From positions 11,973,412-12,037,411 of the forward strand of contig JAKZAN010000006.1 in the NCBI GenBank assembly GCA_023053545.1: DNA of 64,000 nucleotides, written 5' to 3'. The stretch is from Lepidurus packardi (Eukaryota > Arthropoda > Branchiopoda > Notostraca > Triopsidae). A program made the translations under genes and the position numbers. How positions within the stretch are numbered: the first letter of the stretch is position 1; each line of letters begins with the position of its first letter. Below, piece after piece: positions 36,101-46,153 of the stretch. The notes beneath the pieces are model-generated. The model had not been told where the DNA came from. It searched no databases and saw nothing but the letters and a program-made list of their open reading frames with translations.

Positions 36101-39100
36101 AAGATAGGAGTTTAACCTTTCGTCCGTCTCGAAACTGTGGGCTCTTCGAAGGGTAACTTCAGAGGCATCAATGGGTGTGATCCGGGACTGGGCATCTTCC
36201 TTTTCCGTCTCCTTTTCGAAATCTCCTTTGCCCGATGATGTTAAGAATGTCGTGGGTGACGGTAAAGGCTGCGACAAGGATCGGTTAAGTTCTTCACGTT
36301 CTAAAGTAAAGAAAACAAATCATTTAAACAATTAACTTACAAAAAAATAAAATACAAAAACATACGAAGCATGCAACTGAATGTGGAAATCTTGGGAGAG
36401 TGGAACAAAATGAAAAGATTACAAAAACAATAAAAAGACAATAAAAAGTGCATCGACCGGGAATCGAACCCGGGCCGCCCGCGTGGCAGGCGAGCATTCT
36501 ACCACTGAACCATCGATGCTTCTCCAAATTGACAAACAGGCCTAATATATTTGATTTCATATTATTATTTCATATTAATATATTCTAATATTATATTCGA
36601 AATTCACATTATTATTTCGAATATTATATTCGATTTCAGACTACCAGGCGGAACCTGGTAGTCTGAAATCTCCAAATAGCCAAAGCTTCGTTGGAATTTA
36701 GAACAAGAGATTTGGGGAAGAAAGTGATAGGCTCTGTTTTCAGATTTGAAAAAGTTGCATCGACCGGGAATTGAACCCGGCCGCCCACGTGGCAGGCGAG
36801 TATTCTACCACTGAACCATCGATGCTTGAGTGTCCAATGCCATGCAAGTGCCTATCAAATTCACTACTTATCATTTGCAAAGTTCGCCACCTAAAAAAAA
36901 AAAAAAAAATAATAGCAACTAATACATTGGTAAAAATTGCATCGACCGGGAATCGAACCCGGGCCGCCCGCGTGGCAGGCGAGCATTCTACCACTGAACC
37001 ATCGATGCTTGCAAATGAAGTCTCACGCATAGCATTTCATTTGCAGCATCCTAGACTCTCAAGTTGAAAAAGTATCGAATCTGAGCTAAATAGTTATTTC
37101 TTTTCGTCAACTAAAAGATATCTAAACTTAAAGCTTCCTTCAAAACACCCTTAAAGCATACTTTTTGTAATAGTTTACCCAACAGAATAGGCAAAAAAAG
37201 CAGTGAACCGAAACCCGTCTACGTGACAAACCAACCTTCTTCTTAGAAAACATCGCCAACTTCCAAACTTACGTTGTTGTTGGAATTTGTTCCTTGTGGT
37301 GCCTGGTCGGCGCCACGAATTTACTTCTCCATCTTCCGAAACAGTTTCTTCTTCCGCTAAAGGCGCGCGAGGAGGGGAACTAGGGACCTTTGAATTCAGT
37401 ATTAATTAGCTAAGAAGTTAAAACAGTCTGATAACTTGAAGAAAAAAACACTTAAACATACCGATTTGAGTTCCGGTTCTTTAGGCATCTTCATATTGAT
37501 TTTCTTAGTTTGCTTTTCTAAAACAAAAAAAGCAAGGAAAAATATTACAATAAATTACGGTTCGTCGCTTTTGGAAATCCTACCTATATCACTGTCTTCC
37601 GTGGATTCTGCCTCCGTTTCCACTTCATGCGGCGCGGGACGGTCTAATAATTTACGTTCTGCGTTAGCATCGATGGCCATCAGGGAAGACCTGTCGCTTT
37701 TGGAAAGGCGAGTTACAGAAGTCCTGAAAATTAAATTAAACAAATTAGCTCGTTTTTAATTGCATTGTTAATATTTTATTTTTTCACCTTCGTTTGTGAG
37801 AAGGTGAAGACCGTGCTAATAGAGCTGCTGCAACTTCGGGTCTGTCTCTAAGTAAAGCCGCTTGTTTTCTCTTCAAATCCTCTAATAAACGTAAAACATC
37901 AGGGTCAGCAACATCAAAAGACGTTTGTCCCTGGAAAATTAGGCGTGTTACCATCAAAAGACTTAAGACTTCCCTTTTTAAAGAATTACCACGAAATTCT
38001 GGATATCCATAGAGGCCATATGTTCACATAAAATTTGACAAGCTTCTCTTTGACCCCAATGAGCTGCCGCGTGAAGTGGGGTCCACCCATCAAAGTCTTG
38101 GACGTTTAAATCCGCGCCAGATTGGATTAGAATACTATATTTTGGTAACAGAAAAATAAAAGAAAAAGGAACAAGAACAAAATTAAAAAAAAAAGAAGTG
38201 GGAGCCATAGATACTAGTAAAAAGAAATAATCACCTTATAACTTTAATGTAACCCTTAGCTGCTGCTACGTGCAACGCATAAGCTCCGGTTTTAGGATGG
38301 GGTCGATCTGTATAGCCATTGTTGAGCCAACTAGTGGCATCGGCTAGCATCTGACGTTCTTCTTCTGTCCGTGCTTCCTCGCAGTTAATTCCTATAAGGG
38401 GGATGAAACGTTGCTAGAAAACGAGTCCTATTTCACGTTTATTTGCTTATTACGGAGAATTGAAGACATTTCTAAGTAGATCAAAGCTAATTTTAATGTT
38501 CAAAAGAAGTGAATGCCTTCGGATACTAGCATATAGTTGGTTTTTCTTCCGATCGACAAGTAACTGAAGCGAAAAGTGGCATCATTGGAATTTACAGATG
38601 GAGTTTAATCGCTTTTAGTGCTGAATTTCAAATTTCTTTGCTTAACATGGAGTACTGAATATATTTCTTGGTAGATCAAACCTAATCTTAATGTTCAAAA
38701 GTAGTGAATGCCTTCGGATACTAGCATATTGTTGCCATTTCTTCCAATCGACAAGTAATTGGAGGAAAAAGTGGCAATATTGGAATGTACGGGTGGAATT
38801 ATTTAAGCGTCCTTAGCGTTGAGTACTATAACCTTTAGAAAACAATGAACTACAAACAATGATACCGCACATAATATTTTATCAGCAACCTCTTCCGAGA
38901 CTATCCTCGTAGTGCCAAAATGACAATTTTAAGTTAAATAAGAATTTGGTTACTATAACACAAGAATTTGAAATATGAATTAAAGAATTTGACATAAAAA
39001 TTTAAAATGAAATAAGAATTTGGTTACTGTAACATAATTCAAGTACTGTTCGTTCAAATTGAACTGGCCACTGAAACATTGCTTAACACTGAAATTATAT

Positions 39101-39877
39101 ATTTATTTCAAGAGAATCATCGTTCCGAACCAAACAATGGTAATTTAAGATGAAACTGAACAATTTAATGTTTGTGGAGAAAATGCTTCAGCGAAGTGCA
39201 GTTTCTGACAAGCTACACTTTCTTTTTAATAAACAGTAAAGCAAAGTTACTCGTGATTATAACTAAAACAAGACTAGTTACGGTTAAATTAGCTGAACGA
39301 TTATACCTCTGGCTGTGATTTCCTTGGCAAGAAGCTCTTCAATAGCATCCGACTCTGCTATGTCAATGGGCAATTCGCCGTCGTTATTGACTGCAGCCAC
39401 ATCAGCTCCACTTTCAATCAAGTAGTGAGCTATCGAAAGAAAGCCACAAGATGCTGTGGCATGGAGAGGTGTCCAACCCTCATTATCGCCTTTATTCACG
39501 TCTGCATAATTCTGAACTAGGAATTCCACCATTTCCAGGTTATCGTCAATGCAAGCCTAGCGAATAGGAATAAACACAGATAGTTAACCATTCTTCTCGT
39601 CTAAGTTTGTATTGTATAAAATTTATTTTTGTACTTGATGTAAGGCAGTGAGACCATCAATGTTCGCAGTATCTATATTAGCACCTAAAGTTAATAATCT
39701 CGACACTTCTTCACGGTCTCCAGCAGCACAGGCTGACAAGAAAACACAGTTGTCTGAAAACTGAATTTTCCGCGGTTTTTCTTTAGAACACCCAGGTTCC
39801 TTATTCGTGTCCGATTCCTCCCACCTTTTCAATTGTTCGGCTCTCTTAAAAAGAGCGGAATTAGTCCTGTTATCCAT
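24163..39877 (-). CDS. PPP1R12A: Myosin phosphatase targeting subunit (MYPT / PPP1R12 family)
   Basis: Exons, minus strand: 39877-39635, 39556-39307, 38391-38235, 38134-37990, 37930-37788, 37723-37584, 37517-37462, 37387-37273, 36300-36117, 35665-35309, 35152-35048, 34253-34041, 33716-33566, 33344-33189, 33118-33001, 32934-32837, 31535-31473, 28295-26991, 26745-26233, 25710-25525, 25460-25353, 25276-25187, then one of two last exons (24967-24818 or 24249-24163). All phases close; 1660 or 1681 aa. It has a PP1-binding RVxF-type motif (KIQF), ankyrin repeats (DGWTPLHAAAHWG), both Rho-kinase sites (RRSTQGVTL and KRRSTGVV, human Thr696/Thr853), a Ser-rich centre and a C-terminal coiled coil (SEAEKRERRALERKLSEMEEELK). 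It targets PP1c to myosin. Introns host tRNAs and transposons. The symbol is by family; the Drosophila name would be Mbs. The donor at 26990 is weak. Confidence 0.93.
24818..24967 (-). other. MYPT alternative last coding exon A
   Basis: Phase-0 exon, after a TTAG acceptor, encoding 49 residues: QLQKLKSENEKLKAENRALT, then RVVSKLTASAAL and a short tail to a TAG at 24818-24820. It parallels the downstream exon at 24163-24249 (QVEQLRADNHRMRDENGALI, then RVISKLSK and stop). Both begin with a Gln codon in phase 0 after the same upstream exon (25276-25187), so only one can be used per transcript. This exon has the more regular leucine heptads. Confidence 0.8.
26991..28295 (-). other. Large phase-0 MYPT exon, Pro/Ser/acidic cassette (435 aa)
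   Basis: Open for 435 codons from a TGTACAG acceptor. The composition is Pro/Ser/Thr-rich with APPLPVSPPP and an acidic end (DDEESDEYEEEE). It can be skipped or included without changing frame, since the exons on both sides (31535-31473, 26745-26233) join in phase 0. It does not resemble vertebrate MYPT. The downstream donor (AAG|GTTCAC) is poor, so inclusion or the exact end is uncertain. Confidence 0.6.
28687..29659 (+). mobile_element. Tigger/pogo-like element in a MYPT intron (973 bp)
   Basis: Ends CAGTGGTACCCCGTACAACG and complement of CAATGGTACCCCGTACAACG, flanked by TA on both sides (28685-28686 and 29660-29661), as in Tc1/mariner-pogo insertions. The plus strand at about 28990-29200 encodes a CENP-B-type N-terminal helix-turn-helix (LTIELKQEIIAKKDSGDKLV, then ISEQNGLSKSTVATIL). 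A second HTH remnant follows (QEIICEKARAIYEELAKSNP, FKASRGWFE). There are stops between them and the DDE domain is absent: a dead, internally deleted copy. Confidence 0.85.
29660..31472. other. MYPT intronic stretch
   Basis: Part of the long intron between the exons at 31535-31473 and 28295-26991. It is AT-rich up to about 30600. A 27-base C homopolymer lies at 30939-30965. No exon or RNA gene recognised. Confidence 0.4.
30939..30965. repeat. 27-base C homopolymer
   Basis: An uninterrupted run of C in a MYPT intron (G-run on the transcribed strand). Its length is likely to be unstable or mis-sequenced. Confidence 0.9.
31741..32557 (-). mobile_element. Second Tigger/pogo-like element in a MYPT intron (817 bp)
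   Basis: Inverted ends CAGTAGATGTCACTTATTGTG and complement of CAGTAGATACCGCTTATGTGAG, with TA on each side (31739-31740, 32558-32559). On the minus strand from about 32105 there is a transposase start, MSTNKKRVDLNVKEKVRLIE, then KDLPEREVAVKLGISQSSLS, interrupted by a stop: the N-terminal HTH of a Tigger-type protein. The DDE domain is missing. Confidence 0.82.
34749..34807. mobile_element. 59-bp P-like mini-element
   Basis: Begins CACAGTATGAAGGTTTATAC and ends GTGTAAACCTTTATACTGTG, i.e. two P-family terminal repeats with only about 20 bp between them. The flanks GACGAAAC and GGCAAAAC agree at 6 of 8 positions, a worn TSD. Lies in a MYPT intron. Confidence 0.6.
36449..36519 (-). tRNA. tRNA-Gly (GCC), copy 1
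   Basis: 71-nt gene reading GCATCGATGGTTCAGTGGTA on the minus strand (A box), with anticodon loop CTGCCAC (anticodon GCC), T arm GGTTCGATTCC (B box) and a fully paired 7-bp acceptor stem. A TTTTT terminator follows 3 bases after the gene. It lies in the MYPT intron between exons 37387-37273 and 36300-36117, on the same strand as MYPT. Confidence 0.97.
36756..36825 (-). tRNA. tRNA-Gly (GCC), copy 2, variant
   Basis: 70 nt, with the same acceptor, D arm and anticodon loop as its neighbours. One G is lost from the variable loop. There is a G-U pair in the anticodon stem, a C-to-T change near position 25, and TTCAATT instead of TTCGATT in the T loop. All stems still pair and a TTTTT terminator is present, so it may work, but it is diverging. 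Confidence 0.85.
36938..37008 (-). tRNA. tRNA-Gly (GCC), copy 3
   Basis: 71 nt, identical in sequence to copy 1, with a TTTTT terminator 2 bases after its 3' end. With the other two it forms an intronic cluster spaced about 180-310 bp apart. Confidence 0.97.
38460..38835. repeat. Tandem duplication in a MYPT intron (period 195 bp)
   Basis: Two diverged copies, about 38460-38640 and 38655-38835. They share GTGAATGCCTTCGGATACTA, ATCGACAAGTAA and AAAAGTGGCA. Non-coding; within the 915-bp intron between exons 39556-39307 and 38391-38235, which otherwise shows nothing. Confidence 0.75.
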
Positions 39878-40713
39878 GATTCCCAGCAACTATTTCACGG
39901 CACTAACAAAATCAACACCGCTTGCCACCTAACTAGAAACAGTCCGCCATCTTAGCTTCCATCCCCGTCTTCTTCCCCTTTTTGTTCTTCATCCACGCCT
40001 CTTCCTCTTTCATCGCCCAACACACCGGCCGGTCCCCCAACTCTCATCTTATCTGCATATACGATTCCATAGCCATACATCATCGCAGAACGAACTACCT
40101 CAATTAAAAATACAACACTTTGAGCAGCTTTTCACGCTCTTCACAAAAATCCTGCAGAAATTCAAAAGCGTTGGTTGCAACTCCACTGCAAATTTTTAGG
40201 CGTCAACGAAAATATCCCCTAATAATTCACGGTGGCAAAAATCGAAGGTGGCTTTCGACTGTGTTGCTTATACAAGTTCGAAAATAGACTATTCAAGGAC
40301 TAGGATAAATTTAGGAAACTAAAAAGTTAGACAGACTCTTCAACGGAGCTTCGTTGTGTCGTAATCGGAAAAAAGACAACGAACAAAAGGAGCATGGGAA
40401 GAAGGGCTACTAAAGCGTTTATTCTTCGCAATAGGTTAATATGTGCAATCACTGACGTAGGGTTTCGCAGATAATTAATAAAGTTGATATCAAGCCACCA
40501 TTCCTACGACTTCCGCCTTGTTAGAAGTCGTTGTTGAGCTTGAACCCGACATTAAGAATTTCAAAAACTTGGCAGAACGCAGTAATCAAAGGGGCGTTTC
40601 CTTCTTAAAATTCCCGCGTGCGCTGTGTTTCATATACATCACTTGTGGTCCCAACCGGATCTTCGCACTTAGGCGAGAATCCAATTTTTTAATTGTTTTT
40701 TTAAGCCGAGACA
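39878..40713. promoter_or_regulatory. Bidirectional promoter region of MYPT and the SVIP-like gene
   Basis: 836 bp between the MYPT start (minus, 39877) and the SVIP-like start (plus, 40714) must hold both promoters and 5' UTRs. No TATA box or known element could be assigned. Confidence 0.5.
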
Positions 40714-41110
40714 ATGGGAATATTGCTCTCGTGTTGCCCTCGTATAGGAAGCTCAACCAGCGAAACTCAACCAATAACAGTTGACGCAGTTGAGTGAAAT
40801 TCTATTGAAGTTTAACGGTTTTCAATAGCTTAGAATTTTAAAACGGTCAGCTATTCATTGTTTGCTCTAACTTTTAGGCTTTCAGAAGAGAACAGATGGC
40901 TCAGGCGGCTGAAAAGCGGCGTCAAGCTGATGAAAGTCGAGGTTTGAAAAATGAAGAGGCTAAGAAGAAGCTGAAAGATGCCCAAACAGTCAACTTGAAT
41001 GAACCGGTACCAAATTTGGACGTTGAGGGAGGTTTAAAGGTACCTTAATCCTCTTCTAGAACTCTGATTTAATCTAAAGACTGCTTTTACTCCAGTGGCA
41101 ACTTGACTGA
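40714..41110 (+). CDS. SVIP: SVIP-like small VCP/p97-interacting protein (83 aa)
   Basis: Three short exons: 40714-40788, 40878-41039 and 41096-41110, all with phase-0 GT-AG introns. The protein starts MGILLSCCP (N-myristoylation Gly2 and palmitoylatable Cys, as in SVIP). It continues through a helical VCP-interacting motif, FRREQMAQAAEKRRQADESR, then a Lys-rich stretch, and ends EGGLKWQLD, matching the family's EGGLRW-type end. Human SVIP (77 aa) inhibits p97-dependent ER-associated degradation at the ER membrane. A possible polyadenylation signal (AATAAATAAA) lies near 41135. The first-exon donor could be 9 bases earlier. Divergently paired with MYPT. Confidence 0.85.
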
Positions 41111-41314
41111 CGGATCTGAACTTTCCTTTCCAAAATAAATAAATCCATTTTACAATTATTATTTTTTTTGCCAAAAGCTATTGTATGGTGAATGTGTGTG
41201 AAACTTGTACATAACTGGAATTAAAACTCTAATGAAGTACGCTTAAATTTTGCTGTTATATACATAAATGAACATCAAGAATTCAAACATAAACATAACT
41301 AAAATACTGTATGG

Positions 41315-41645
41315 CACAATTAAACTGGTCACTGCATATAACGTTGCTTTAATAGCGTAGTTATAGCTATATTTTCCAAGAGAATCACCGTTTCAGATCA
41401 AATAATAATCAAAGTTGAAATAATAATCAAAGTTAAAATTAAACAATTTTATATTTGTGGAGAAAATGCTTCAGCGATGATATGGGAAGTGCAACTTCTA
41501 ACAAACTACGTTTTTATTCAATAATCAGTAAAAAGCTACTCATGCCATTGACTCAAACAACACATAGTTTTTGTTCAATTAGCTGAACGACTCTGCTTAG
41601 CTGCTCTGACTGTGATTTCCTTGCAAGAAGCTTTTCAATAATCTT
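41315..41645. pseudogene. Degenerate duplicate of a MYPT intron/exon-2 segment
   Basis: Resembles 39050-39350 in the same orientation. Shared words include AGAGAATCA, GGAGAAAATGCTTCAGCGA, TTAGCTGAACGA and CTGTGATTTCCTTG. The last part corresponds to the end of MYPT exon 2 (39556-39307) but is broken by insertions and cannot code. It lies about 2.3 kb away, on the far side of the SVIP-like gene. Confidence 0.7.
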
Positions 41646-41891
41646 CAATAGCATTTTGAACTCTTCAATAGTTATTTTAAATCTGATAATTTACAAACTC
41701 TCGCTGTGCAAACTGAAGCTTGTACATTAGTCCAAATAAAATTATCTAAATACGCTTAAATTTGCTTGGCCATGAATAAGTGAACACCAAGCTTACAAAA
41801 CAGGGTACATAACTAAAAGGGTACCAAAGGATATTTTACAGTTTGTAAAATTTCTTTCGGTTCTTCCTGTTGAGCTTCCTCTCGCTGCTCC

Positions 41892-42331
41892 AGAAGCAAC
41901 ACCAAATTACGTCGGGCGTCTGTCGAAAGAAACGCTGTTGAGCTAATAGCTGTATCCAAACCGGCAGTCGTCAAACCACCCCGTCGTAAGAAAAACAATC
42001 CCAAGCTGGTGATGACCATGCTGAATTCCGCTCCCCAACCTTCCCAGCTACAATTCCCAACAAAGAAACCGTCCCTACTTAGCCAAAACCAGATTTTTCA
42101 AATGTCCCCGAAGTTCCATAGCCAGAAACTGGCAAAGATAGATCTTGGGTTTCTGGCCCGGGTAGCTGCAAATCTCCATTGCGCCCTGAAGTTCTTCTCC
42201 GGATGTCTCGGAAGGCGTCAGAGCTGCAATGGTCACCGAAGAGCTGGTTTTACTCCCTAAGACTCGCATTTGGACAGGAAAACTTGAGTTGAAGGAACGA
42301 TGTCGCTCAGGCCAGGCAGGAATGCATCTCC
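41892..42331 (+). pseudogene. Inverted partial copy of the gene at 42925-43465
   Basis: After a clean pyrimidine tract and CCAG acceptor, the plus strand reads KLRRASVERNAVELIAVS, then KPPRRKNNPKL, then KKPSLLSQNQIF. It ends at a GTAACTTATCCCATTC donor identical to that of the minus-strand gene. Frame changes occur near 42090-42250 relative to that copy, so it is probably a broken duplicate rather than a second gene. Confidence 0.6.
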
Positions 42332-42773
42332 GGTAACTTATCCCATTCATGCATTCTCAAAGACTTGGACCTTTTCTACACCCTCGTGGTTCGAAACGGA
42401 CTAGAATTTAAACCCCAAAGATGAAAAAATTACCACTTGTGAGTGTTAGCCTCATCAGTTGCAGGTCTCAGCGAAAATTTCAGACGATTTACCTGAAAAC
42501 TGGCGTAGGAGTAAAAGTCTTTCCAGAATTAGTCGTCAGAGCCTTCAAGAAGCGTTCACAAGGCGAGCCTTTAGCACAAAGACTCTTTTTGGTTGGAGTT
42601 GGGAAGTTCTCAAACCCAGAATTTTCGCTTTTACGTTTCCTTGTAGCAGGTGATATAGGAAATTCAACTGGCTTGGGCGTGGCTTTGGATGTCTCGTAGA
42701 GAGTTTTACGGTTGTCGGGCTCTATTCCTCATTCGGCTTCTCGGATTTTCCTTCTATTGAAATAATAATATTG

Positions 42774-43465
42774 TTACTCCTCTTTATTCACAGATGGGCG
42801 GCGTAATTTGGCGTTGCTATTAAAATACTTGACATTATGCGAAATTTTCAGCCGGGCTTTCTAGAAAGACACAATTATTTAAGTAAAAGAAACAAAGAAT
42901 TGGTTCATGAATGGGATAAGTTACCTGAGATGCTTTCCTGCCTGGCCAGCGTGACATCGTTCCTTCAGCTCGGTTTTCCTTGTCCAAAGCAGTAAGTTTG
43001 CGAGTCTTGGGGAGTAAAAACAGCTCTTCGGTGGCCATAGCAGCTCTGGAGGCGTCTTCCGAGACATCCGGAGCAGCGAGTAGAAGCTCAACAGGAAGAA
43101 CCGGCTCTTCAGAACGCAATGGAGATTTGCGGCTACCCGGGCCAGAAACCCAAGATCTTTCTTTGCCAGTTTCTGGGTATGGAACTTCGGGGACATGTGG
43201 AAAAATGTGGTTTTGGCTCAATAGGGACGTTTCTTTGTTGGGAATTGCAGCTGGGAAGGTTGGGGAGCGGAATTCAGCATGGTCATACAGCTTGGGATTG
43301 TTTTTACGACGGTGTGGTTTGACTGCCTGTATGGATACAGCTATTAGCTCAACAGCGTTTCTTTTGACAGACGCCCGACGTAACTTGGTGTTGCATTTAA
43401 ATACTTGACATTCCATGGCAGCACGGACGCCTTCTCCGATCTCTTCGTAAACTATTCCGAGTGCT
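42774..43465 (-). CDS. Unidentified KEN-box protein, last two exons
   Basis: I do not recognise this gene. Exon 43465-42925 (180 codons plus one base) follows a TTTTGCAG acceptor. It encodes ALGIVYEEIGEGVRAAMECQ, then NTKLRRASVKRNAVELIAVS, a basic PHRRKNNP, and a C-terminal ALDKENRAEG (KEN box, an APC/C degron in other proteins). Exon 42860-42774 ends VKYFNSNAKLRRPSVNKEE-stop, which looks like a second, diverged copy of the KLRRASV segment. The first exon and start codon are not identified. A further open minus-strand stretch (about 42700-42470, FPTPTKKSL, GKTFTPTPVF) with Thr-Pro sites may be an alternative exon. A cell-cycle role is only a guess. Confidence 0.5.
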
Positions 43466-44825
43466 CTGCAAAAAACGTAAGAAACAACAAAAGACAGTTA
43501 TTTATTACAATTCTTTCATATAATTCTACTTAAACTTGGTTTTAAATTACGTAGTATTTATTTAGCAGTAGTTACTAAGATAACGTAAAACAAAACCAGC
43601 CTTTATATATATACTTCACAGAAAACTTAACTTTTCCTTCTTTTTGATTCTACTATTAAATTGCTCTTTCGCACACCTTTTCGCACTCTTTTGCTCTTTA
43701 CCTTCCTAGCCTCGATTTTCTCTTTGCGTCATTGTGCCCCTCTGATTAGCGGATTTTCAGACAAGGTTCACTTCTTTCAATTAAAATTTAAAGTCATAGT
43801 ATCAAGCTCAAAATTACTTTTTGTTCGCGCCATTGCGCCATTGCGCGACCGTCGTTGCTTGCAGTGTTGCCAGATTTTTTTCCCAGAGCCCGCCAAATTC
43901 AAACTCGAAGTCACCTATATGTCGCCAAAAATAGCGGAAGACAAGTCGCCAAAGTCGCCACTGTTTAGCTGAAATACAAAATAAGTTGTACAGTAAAAAC
44001 ATGAATTAAATGTTACTTTACGCGCATTTATTCTAGATATTCGGAAATATCTTCGTCGTCTTCCGAGGTGTACATAACTGAGTTAAACTTTTCTAACATC
44101 TTTTCAGAGGGCTGAAAGTCTTTACAGCATATCCCCTTCATACGTAACCCGTACTTGACATGCAAAATCTGTGTGAGAGTTGACGTTGACAGCCTATTTC
44201 TGAGCTTCGACTTGACGCTGTTGACATGGCTGAACACCCTTTCGCACGCTGCATTGCTGAAGGGCAAAGACAGCAACGACAAAACATACAATGCTATATC
44301 TTGGAATGGGGTATTACCCATTGAATCGACAAAAGAATACACGCTTCCCCAAAATTCACAGCTATCCAGAGGAACATTTTCTTTTAAAAATAATCTCCAG
44401 TTTACGGATAAAACATTCCTCCACTGGTTCTCTAGTTCAGATGTTCGGCATCTTGGCGAGAGAAGGGGCAATTGCGAAAACTTGGCTGGATTGGGGCTCA
44501 GCACAGACAAAGGAGAAAAAGAGCCCAGTTTTCGGAATAAGGTTAAATTAGTGGGAACACGCATAATTAATTGCTTTGTAAGCTCTATTAAGAAGCCCTT
44601 GCAGATCTTTAAAATCATACTTGTTTTTTCGTGACACTTAGCTGCCTTCAGAGCTTGTTCAAAATCATAACCCAAATCAGCTTCACTATCTTTCAAAAAA
44701 TTATGATCTGATAAAACGGTTGTCGTCACGTCGGTTTGGATAACTTTAGGGGTTACAATGCGTTTTACTAACGTACGTTTCGAGTTCCCCAAATAAGGAA
44801 AAGCTATCAACCGTCTCCCTCTGAA

Positions 44826-45153
44826 ACTTTAAATTAAAACTTTCGACTTCCAAGAGAATTGGCTTTAAAAAGATGAAAAAAAGCTTGTTTGTTTCGTCAT
44901 TATACATGTCACGAAGGAGGCTTGCAGTATAACAGCGTTCTTTAATTGACACAGAGTTGAAGAAAACTGTCCCACTGGTCCAATATATTGGACCAGTGGG
45001 ACAGTTTAGCAGCTTTCTTCAACTCTGTGTCAATTAAAGAACGCTGTTATACTGCAAGCCTCCTTCGTGACATGTATAATGACGAAACAAACAAGCTTTT
45101 TTTCATCTTTTTAAAGCCAATTCTCTTGGAAGTCGAAAGTTTTAATTTAAAGT
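44826..45153. repeat. Palindrome with 160-bp arms
   Basis: Arms 44826-44989 and 44990-45153 are complementary around the centre CCAATATATTGG. The only difference I saw is about 8 extra bases in the right arm near 45007-45016. There is no spacer. It duplicates in inverse a piece of hAT coding sequence. Confidence 0.9.
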
Positions 45154-45173
45154 ATAGTATAGTATAGTATAAA

Positions 45174-45277
45174 GTATAGAGAAATATAGTTTTCCTGTAT
45201 AGTTTCTCGTTGCATAACTAGAATATATTCTAGTTATGCAACGAGAAACTATACAGGAAAACTATATTTCTCTATAC
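45174..45277. repeat. Perfect palindrome with 52-bp arms
   Basis: Arms meet at 45225/45226 (GAATA|TATTC). It is separated from the preceding palindrome only by TATAGTATAG-type repeats. The right arm runs into the hAT transposase coding sequence (SLYREI). Confidence 0.9.
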
Positions 45278-45572
45278 AGGCTTCTACGCATTGGGCTATT
45301 GCTAAACCAGTTGTAGGTTTCCCGAACCATAAAATCAACGTGTTTAGGAAAAACTAAACAAGCTTTGGAGGCAGCTAAGTGAAGCGAGTGACAAATACAT
45401 TTAACTAATATTAACCCTGGTACGCTGTCACGAAGTTTGGTGTAGAGAGAATTGTTAACACCACACATTGCACTAGCACCATCAGTGCCAATACCAATGA
45501 GATTTGCAAGGGGGAGCTTTCTCTCAGCCAAGAAGCCGACAACTGCCGTGTATAAATATACTCCATATTCTC

Positions 45573-46153
45573 CAATCCCATATACTATAAAATACCTCGT
45601 TGTGTTAAGAGAGTCGTGTTAAGAAAACGGTAAAAATCTGCTTTGAAAGAAATTGCGAGTGAGCTCTGTGAAATTTGCAACAAACTGCACGGAAGCGCAA
45701 TAGCAATTGCTGACGAGTTGATGAGACGACGCTATTTATATGAAATTAAAAACAGTAGAACGTAGCAAGTGCTTGCCTTTCTTTGCGGATTAGCAAGCAA
45801 TGTGAGCTGAAAGATATTACCGTAAGACTTTAATACCAAGATCCAGCATAATCATTTCCGGGAGAAAAACTTTCAAAATCGCGCAATGCTAGTCGAATCT
45901 TACGTCAGCCCCAAACTCCCTCGAGAGAAAGGTCACCAGTCCCCCGTTTTGTGAATGTTTTGTTCTCTTTTCGAACCCTTCTTGTAGTAGATTTGGAATG
46001 CCTACTTCTGGGGTAGGATGGGCAAGTCTGTGAATCCATCCCTCCTATGTTCCTTGTTACCCCCACATCCTCTTGAGACCGAGAAAATCGTCTTAATCCC
46101 TTTACATTGGAAGATACCCCCAGTTACCATACTGTGTAAACCTTTATACTGTG
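45573..46153 (-). mobile_element. P-like element fragment nested in the second hAT
   Basis: Matches the first 500 bp of the 18940-20949 copy in reverse and ends with the P terminus at 46153 (…TTTATACTGTG). The other side is a short piece (CCCATATACTATAAAATACC) of the P 3' region, fused after a large internal deletion; the second terminus is missing. No TSD found. Confidence 0.75.

Larger units (their letters stand above)
44028..45560 (-). pseudogene. Broken hAT transposase
   Basis: Reading down the minus strand: AVVGFLAERKLPLANLIGIG, then TDGASAMCG (catalytic Asp region) and VKCICHSLHLAASKACL (the C-x2-H signature), to 45262. The frame is then lost in two palindromes and resumes as ERCYTASLLRDMYNDET. 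After another shift comes a 260-codon stretch ending with the dimerisation motif LPFSNAACERVFSHVNSVKS. The upstream third is replaced by the P-like fragment. Non-functional. Confidence 0.85.
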
